In this document: piece by piece, positions 41,201-50,200 of the stretch
How positions within the stretch are numbered: position 1 is the stretch's first letter
Layout: every line of letters begins with the position of its first letter
Source: Bombyx mori
Taxonomy: Eukaryota > Arthropoda > Insecta > Lepidoptera > Bombycidae
Assembly: GCF_030269925.1 (NCBI RefSeq)
Contig: NC_085132.1
Span: 3,432,501-3,496,500 of the forward strand
Direction of reading: 5' to 3'
DNA length: 64,000 nt
Position numbers and translations under genes: made by a program
Notes under the pieces: generated by a model
Seen by the model: only the letters and a program-made list of their open reading frames with translations
Told to the model about the DNA's origin: nothing
Databases searched by the model: none

Positions 41201-44200
41201 GTCCTACCACCGGCGGCTGCTTGTATTCGTTTTTCTATTTCATAAACTCACACGGCTTTAAACCGCTTGGGCTTAACCGTAGTGCGACCTAGGCCTAAGC
41301 ATTAAAAAAAAATGTTAATTGTGTTAAAAAATGTAAATGCTGACCGCTTCAGGTTTTGTATCGTTATATTTTTTTACATTACGTGTTGTTGAATCTTGGA
41401 ACTTGGTGATAAATTATATGTCATAACGTACGTATATGTTAGTACACTGGACCGACATTGTTTCTGTGAATTAACTCAGCTGTGTGTGAATTCACGCCTT
41501 GATATTCATTTGTACATACTTATATATTAAAACAGTTTCAAAGTTTAATTATATACGTGAAATTTATGATACGGAATAAACATTGAAATGTTCCTATGTT
41601 TTTGTATAATAATTGAATTACTGTTTGAGTGCTGTCTTTATTGTTGTAAAAAAAAGATAAATACAAAGCACTCTGTTTGTTAGAGTTACTTATTCGAATT
41701 ATAATTAATTATACAGGAATGGTTACTCTTTTAGATAAAAACAAAAAAAAACATTGTTTGTTTTTGCTATTATATTTTGAACTGTATATTTTGTTTTGTT
41801 CTATACTTTGCTGCTAGATGAATTTAGACGCGCTCTTCATCCAGCTAGTGGTTCGTATGGTCCACAGACATCTTAACGTGAACAAGGGTACTGGTGGCGG
41901 TAGCTATCATAGAACGCAAGATATTTGCATATTTACAAGTTTTTTTTATTGCTTATATGGGTGGACGAGTTGCCCACCTGATGATAATTGGTTACCGGAG
42001 CCCATAGAGAACTACATCTTAAATGTCGCCACTCACCTCGAGACAAGAGTTCTAAGGTCTAAGTCATACCAGTACAACAGCTGCACCACCTTTTAAGCCG
42101 AAACGCATTACTGCTTCACGGCAGGGTGGTGGTACCTGCCCGTGCAGACTGGCAAGTCGTCCTACCGCCAGTAAAGTTCCGGACCATAACATTATTCCCT
42201 TTGCATTTACTCACCACCCCAACCCACCTTACTACAATATAAGTTCAAATTCTCAACTGTATTTTACGATAGATCTCACATCCTCTAAACTGGAGCACAT
42301 GTCTGCTTCGCGATAGAAACAGCCAGGACGCTTGTACCTATCCGTACAGCCACACTGGACCCTAAGACCAGCAATCATGAAAATTTATTGTGCGTTTTTT
42401 TATATTTGTTACACAATATAACGTGTTGGTAGAACTTGTTGTTCAGGGTAGGAGGGTCAATGGTAAAAGGTCTCGTGGACCCCATGCGCTGACTGATCGG
42501 GTGAAAGACCTTACTAAAACCCAACTTAACGAATTCGTGCGCCTAGCCTCAGTTCGCAAACTATGGAAAACACCTGTAAAGGCTTTAATAAACAAAAATT
42601 CCACATGACCACGAGTAACCGACTCTGCCAAGAGTAACCGACTGTGATGACACAATATAATTCTTTTATCATAGACGTTGTACGTGAAGATTATCATCTT
42701 CAGTTAGGTTCGCATTTTCATATAATATACCGGTGGTATTTGATCTATGTTTGACGTCATACGTGGCCATGGATTTGCGTTTTACCTCTTCTAATACGCT
42801 TATATTAGCTTCAGACATGCGTATGTATGTAACGTAATCATCTTTGAACATGATTTTGACCCCCTTCAAAACGTCGGATTAACTCGAAATTTTGTATACT
42901 TATTAAGGACCGATGACAACTCAATATTAAAACAAAAAAAATTAAATTCAACTAAAGAATGAAAAATAAATAATAATATCATTTTTTCTTACAATATTTT
43001 GAATTCAAATTTATTTTCTATTTTTTAGTTGAATTTTCTATAAAAGCGTATTTTGTTAGTTTTTTTAAACTATATTTTTTTTTCATGAAATGCATCCTTG
43101 AAAAACTTGTAAAATTAATTTAGAATATTACCCGATCCAAGATCGAGACTATTAATAAAAATAAATATTACGTATTGTCAACTGTTATTGACGGCTAATA
43201 AGACGCTCTTCACAGATAGGCTTACTGCGAGATGGACAGTTGCTGGCGGAAGATTCTCCAGATGAAATTCTGAGAAAGTTCGAGTGCAATACCCTTGAGG
43301 AGGCCTTTCTTAAGCTTGCCTTAGCTCAATATGAAATTCCACAACGAAGACCCCGTAAGTATAATATGAATATCCACTATGTAGCTATCTGCTCATGTAC
43401 CTATTAATATTCTAACCAGTACTTCAAAACCAATGAAGATACAATTTTAGCTACTTATTTGGGTTTTTGTAAGTAACAACTGCTTGGGCTTATGTTAATA
43501 AGCCGCATAGATATGTAACGTCAGTCTGCATATTTCTGCTATGAAACAGTCAGCATACAGCTTTTCCTTCGTTCTTAGGCGTTAATGAATGATGGCATTC
43601 TTTATTTATTTTTTATTGCCCTAGTAGGCAGACGAGCATACGGCCCACCTGATGGTGAGTGGTTACCGTCGCCCATGGACTTCAGCAAAGCCAGGGGCAC
43701 AGCCAAGCCGCTGCCTACCGAAAATTCATCCTGTACTTTCCGTAGACTCCGGTAACCGCTCACTATCCGAGCTTGCTATGAGTTTACCTATGCTCTGAGC
43801 ATTAAAAAGAGTAAGAGTAAGTAAGTAAGAGTACAATTGATAGTTAATAATGTTAGTGTGAATTTTTCGACACGCCTTAATTCGTTTGGTATGTGTGTAT
43901 GTATTCACTCGTATATGTGCATGTGTGTATCTATGTAAGTATGTGAGTATGTTTGTAACAGTAATCTTTAAACGTAATAATATTCACCGCTTTCAAAACA
44001 CCCGATTGACTTGATAGTTCGCACACGCATCAAGGGCATGCAATATAATAATTTACTTTGATATAATAGGTGCGATGATAGATGTAGATGCATAATGTAG
44101 ATGCGGTAGGCAGCGGCTTGGCTCTGCCGCTGGCATTACTGAAGTCCGTGGGCGACGGTAACCACTCACCATCAGGTGGGCCGTATGCTCGTCTGCCTAC

Positions 44201-47200
44201 ACGAGCAAATATATATACCGGAATACTTAAACGAAAAAACAGAACATTATGTAAACGTTTCGAGACTTGGCCCAAAAGGAAAAAAGTCATTGGCATTTTT
44301 TTGGTATCTACATTGATTTATTAAGCTAATCCTAATTCGGTGCTCCTAATTTCCAGCACCGACAGTGTCTCCGGACGTGATCCCGGAAAGCAGACAGATC
44401 GAGAGCGTGTACGAGTCAAGGGAAACCTTCAATGCCGTGAACGGGAGCACTGATGTGAGAAATTCTATTGCTTACTGAACGATGCTAAGCGAATGTACCG
44501 TGTGCCTAGAACGGTGTTGACGCGGCGTGAATCAACACGGACTCAAACAAATCGATGAGACTTTAACCTCATGTATGATTATTGCTGTAAGACACAGGTC
44601 TTAAGTGGTAACTACAGCTGACGTCACAACATGCATCTGCCACCCACATTAAGACGTGAGTCTGATATCCAAGTCGGAGTTGTATCACCTACCTAGGTAG
44701 CGGCTTGGCTCTGCCCCTGGCATGGCTGAAGTCCATGGGCGACGCTAACCACTCACCATCAGGTGGGCCGTATGCTCGTCTGCCTACAAGGGCAATATAA
44801 AAAATAAAAAAGTCACTATTAAGAGATAAAATGGTAGCATGGTCCGTCGACGACCCACAGACACAGCCCACTGAGCTTCTCGCCGGATCTTCTCAATGGG
44901 TCGCGTTTCCGATCCGGTGGTAGATTCTGCGAAGTACTGCTCTAGCTAGGGCTAGTGTTAGCAACGTCCTCAGGTTAGAGCCCCGTGAGCTCACCTTCTC
45001 GCCCGGTTACGCTGACATAATCCCCTATGTTGCCCAGCTTAGGTAGGAAAAAAGGGACTTGAACAACACAACCCTATAGCTACCATTTCCTATACAACAT
45101 TTGTCCAAACAACCACCATCGACAAAGCATTTTCTTGGACTATCTAAAACAATGTATGACTGTGACTTTTTAACCGACTTCAAAAAAGAAGGAGGTTCTC
45201 AATTCGACTGTGTTTTTTTATGTTTGTTACCTCATAAATTTGACTGGGTGAATCGAAAAAGCTGACGCTTCCCGTGTGGTCCCATTACAATTTAGTCCAG
45301 TTCTGATAATGGTATCCATGAGAAAACCATATAAGTCTTAAATTTGCATTAAGTACGTGCGCGACAAATAGATGAATAACTCAATAACTCAATATCACGC
45401 CAACAGATTTCGATGATTATTATTTTTAGTGTATATTAATTTGTTTTGGAATATCTTTTTATTTGAAGTCGGTTTCTGTTAAAGCATGTCTATTTTCAGT
45501 TATTTTTTAAATGAATGCAATTTATTACAGGTTTTAACAAAGAAAGAAAAGTCGATAAGGAGCAGAAATTTGTCAAGGTCCAGATACAAAGCCGTATTTA
45601 TTAAGTGCATACAACAATTCTGTAGACATCCTGGGTAAGTTATAGACGATATATATACAATGACAACGGTTGTTTTTTTTTTCTTTTTCTGTAATTGCTT
45701 AAATGGGTAGAACCAAGCGCATGAATCACCTGGTTTTAAATGGTTACCGGATCCTATAGAAATGTGTAGTAAGACTCCGTTTTATAGTAAAACAGCCATC
45801 CATTTATCTGTCTTTTTTATTCTTTAACTTATATACTTTCGTGTACCTAATATTTGTAACAATACGTATCGTATGAAAACAACTGATGTTTTTTACTTTA
45901 ATTTATGAGCTGGTAACACTTGTGACAACATCGGATTGTCTTCGTGCTGAAACGCGATTCAATAATAAAATAATAAAACTAACAAACGTGCGTTTAATTT
46001 TCGACTTTAACGACTCGAAAATACAATTCCATATCTTGAAGCCGGCGCAAAAGGAAAACAAGAAAAAACCAAAAAGAAAAAAAAACTTTTATTTATTAAT
46101 TCCACTTTTAGTTCGCGAATTCAATGACGAAGTTAACTAGGAAATTGAAAAATATCCGAAACTTTTTTTTTTTTTATAACAACTAGGAGGCAAACGAGCA
46201 AGACGGGTCACCTGATGGTAAGTGATTCACCGCCGCCCACGGTCACCAGCGTTTACGCCAGTGCGTTGCCTACCGTTCAGATAAGAATATGCTCTTTTCT
46301 TGAATAACCCAATGTCGCAGTTGCTGGGGAAGACCGCTGATGGCAACGAATTCCAGAGATTTACTGTGCGTGGCAGAAAACTGTTTTTAAAACGCATTGT
46401 AGTGGAACGCCAACCATACAGATGGTGCGGATGATAGTTCCGGCGAGACGATCGGTTGCGAAAATCAGCGGCTTCTATTAAACTGAACAACTCCTCGGAA
46501 CACTCCCCATTGTAAATTCTGTAAAGTATGCATAGAGAAGATAGATCCCTACGCAGTGCCAAAGGATCTAGCCGATCGGCAAGTACAGGATCGTCGACAA
46601 TCCGAGATGCCCTACGTTGGATTCGGTCAAATGGAGATAGCTGATAACCCGGAGCCCTCACGAAAATTAAAGAAAATGCTATAGTTTTATTTCAGTTTTT
46701 ATTTACAGTTATTTCGTTTTTATTCCAGGGGCCTAATATTCTCTATACTGTTTCCTATAATCGAGGTGGTCGCGTTCTTCCTGGCGGTGGGACACGACCC
46801 GAGGGACCTCCAGATCGCAGTCGTCAATGAAGAGGCGGTCTTCTCGCCGTGTGGGTACCCTAATTGTTTTTTCTTTTAATTAACAGCTAACAAAGTACCA
46901 TTTCAGGGCTGTCAGCCGTCTTGGGCTAAAGGTCAAAGTCTTTTTTTTATTGCCCTTGTAGACAGAGAACTTGTAGAGGTTTTTTTTCCCTTTTGAGAAC
47001 TTCCGCTGCGTGCGCTAGAGAAACGGTTCAAGTTTCGCTATAGTAATGTATGACAGAATTGTTTCCCTTTACAATGTCTAAAAAAAAGTCCGTAACAGCA
47101 TATGTTTATATATTAAGGTTGGCTCAATATAACGTTTTTTATGCTAGCCAAATTTGTTCTAAAATAAAGCATTACTTGTGAACTATTCCACGCGGACAAA

Positions 47201-50200
47201 GTCGCGAGCAAAAGCTAGTTAGTATATGTATAAAGATTAAAAAAAACTATGTTCTTATAAACCCATAATTCTATATAATCAAATTAGTACAAAAATGAAG
47301 CACATGAAAAAACGCGCAACGAATAATGCCAACGTCTTTTCTTTCAGTTGGCTTAGATATCTGTAGGAGAAGTGACTTACAAACGACAAAGTTGTTAAAG
47401 GACGGCACGTGTGAACTGTACATGCTGGGCTGCTGGTTCCTAGAAGAAATGGAGAACAAGGAATTGGTTCAGGTAAGCAGTTACAGAGGAATACAGTGAT
47501 GACGGCGGTTACAGTGTTCCAGGCTTTTCTTACTGGTGGTAGGACCTCTTGTGAGTCCGCACGGGTAGGTATCACCACCATGCGTATTTCTGCCGTGAAG
47601 CAGTAATGCGTTTCGGTTTGAATGGTGGGGCAGCCGTTGTAACTATACTGAGACCTTAGAACTTATATCTCAAGGTGGGTGGCGCATTTACGTTGTAGAT
47701 GTCTACGGGTTCCAGTAACCACTTAACACCAGGTGGACTGTGAGCTCGTCCACCCATCTTAGCAAAAAAAAAAACAAAAACACAGACCGGGAGAACTTGC
47801 GATTACTCGTGAGGCGCATAAAAATCTACCCACAGCACTGAACGATGACCGCTTGACTGCTCTGACACGTGTGATGCGACAACGAACAAAAACAAACGCA
47901 GAGCAAACAATCTTGACAGGACTTTTTGGCGGGAACGCGAGGAGTATTTTTTTTATTGCTTAGATGGGAGGAGGACGAGCTCATCCTCCCATCTACAATG
48001 TAAATGCGCCACCCAGCTTGAGATATAAGTTCTAAGGTCTCAGTATAGTTACAACGACTGCCCCGCCCTTCAAACCGAAATGCATTACTGCTTCACGGCA
48101 GAAACAGGCAGGGTGGTGGTACCTACCCGCGCGGACTCACAAGATGTCCTACCACCAGTAAAACCAGTGAAGTTGTGTGATTTGTTTTATTTTGTCTGTT
48201 TAGTGTTTCTTCAGGTTCAAATGTGTAATAACGGTGGTTTATTAACTGTTTAATATCTGTGAAAGTGCATAAATGTGGGAAAATGAAACAAAACCGCTGA
48301 ACATAACTTCTCGGGATCCTCCAAAAAGTTCACTGAAAAAATCTCAGTAAATGACCACCAATTGACTGAGATTATATTTCATCCCATATCATATCATCTC
48401 ATCTCATTTCATTTAATTTCATCCCAATTGATTAATGTCTCAAATTAATCATCATTTCTTCATTTCATTTCACTCCATATTATCATTTTTCATAAAAATA
48501 AGGATCTATATATTAATACATGAAACAAAAAGTTTGTACCCCTTTTTACGAAAATTGCGCGGACGGAGGAGTATGAAAATTCCCACACTTATAGAGAATA
48601 TAGAGAAGAAGTGCAGAATGTTAATGTTTCTTTAAATTATGCCTAAAAAATATGTACATTAAATCAATAAATAAAAACATTACACACACTACCATGTATT
48701 TGACACAACACGCATGCATACTATTTCTTTAATGTCAATCTTTTCTTATTGCTTAAAGTCTGTGGTCAAATTGAGAATAGATTAAATATTGTTTGTCTTT
48801 ATCAATATTTCTCTAATGTGTAGTATAGGAGAAATCTGTGGTTATACAAGTATAATAAATAGTCTTTGAAAATATAATCATAATAGTGTAAAAGATTATA
48901 ATTTCAATTAATTGTAGTCGAATTTCGACTACTACCACTAGTATAAATTAAAATAGGACATGACCTAAAGGACTTAGTTACCAAGTCATAAAATCCCTTA
49001 TAAAAAAATAAAGCAAATAATCTTGACACGAATGCTTGCTCAATATGGGGATGACTACGCAACGGAGTCAGTCAAGTATCTTTGCAGACGGTGTATAACA
49101 GTACTGAGGAGGCGAAAAGCGCCGTGGCAACTGGCAAGCTCTACGCCGCCCTCCACTTCGCTCAGAACTTCAGTGAGGCACTCGGGTTGCGGGTCGCTGA
49201 GGGAGAAGTCGCGGACCGCACGCTCGCCGAGAGCAACATCAGGGTCTGGCTCGACATGACCAGTGAGTGTGGACGTTTCCTTCTGTCCGAACGCGGCTGT
49301 TGTTTTTAACACTCTTCTATTAGCTTCAGTGTGCTTAGTGCGAGTTTTTTAACGTTCTCGATAGCGTAAAAGTTACCTGATGTTTGTATGTAGCAAAACA
49401 AGTATAAAAAAAATTCTCGTTTCTTATTATAATATCTATATATTAATACGTGAAGCAAAAACTTTGTACCCCTTTTTACGAAAATTGCGCGGACGGAGGA
49501 GTATGAAATTTTCCACACTTATAGAGAATATAGAGAAGAAGTGCACAATGCTAATCTTTTTTTTAAATAATGCATAAAAGATACATTAAATCAATAAAGA
49601 AAACATTACACAGACTACATACCATGTATTTGACGCACACACGCATGCATACTATTTATTGCCAAAATTTTGTTCTTGACGTCTGTTTATATGAGATTGA
49701 GATTTAAATAGTGTTTGTCTTTGTTCATATTTGTTATAGTGTAGGCTTGGCGAAGTTTCTGATTATAGAAGTATAATATACAATCATAATAGTGTACAAA
49801 CTTACAATTCCAATTAATTATAGTCGAATTTCGGCTACTGCGGGACCTCTAGTATTATATTATTATTCTTATATTTCTTATTCTTACCACGAGAACTGTA
49901 GAGTATTCGAAGCGTCCGAAATAATATAATGGCAGATGGAACAGTTAAAGTAGTTTTAATTATGTCCAAAAACACGTGAAAGACGAACGATATGCGTACC
50001 TACTAAAACTAGCATTTAACGTATTTTTACAAAATGTTAAGTTAAGATACAAATTTATTAGGGAAATTATTAATTGGGTAATAACGTTTGTTCCGCCGCA
50101 GATCACCAAATATCATATTTCATAAAGCAGCAGCTACACAAAGCTTACGAGAGCTTCACAAAGCGCGTGATGAGAGCTTGCGACAGACCCGAAAACATCA

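Noticed and set aside
48354..48500. A CATTTCATCTCA array as a possible CRISPR
   Set aside because: Imprecise short words without repeats and spacers, in a eukaryotic repeat tail.
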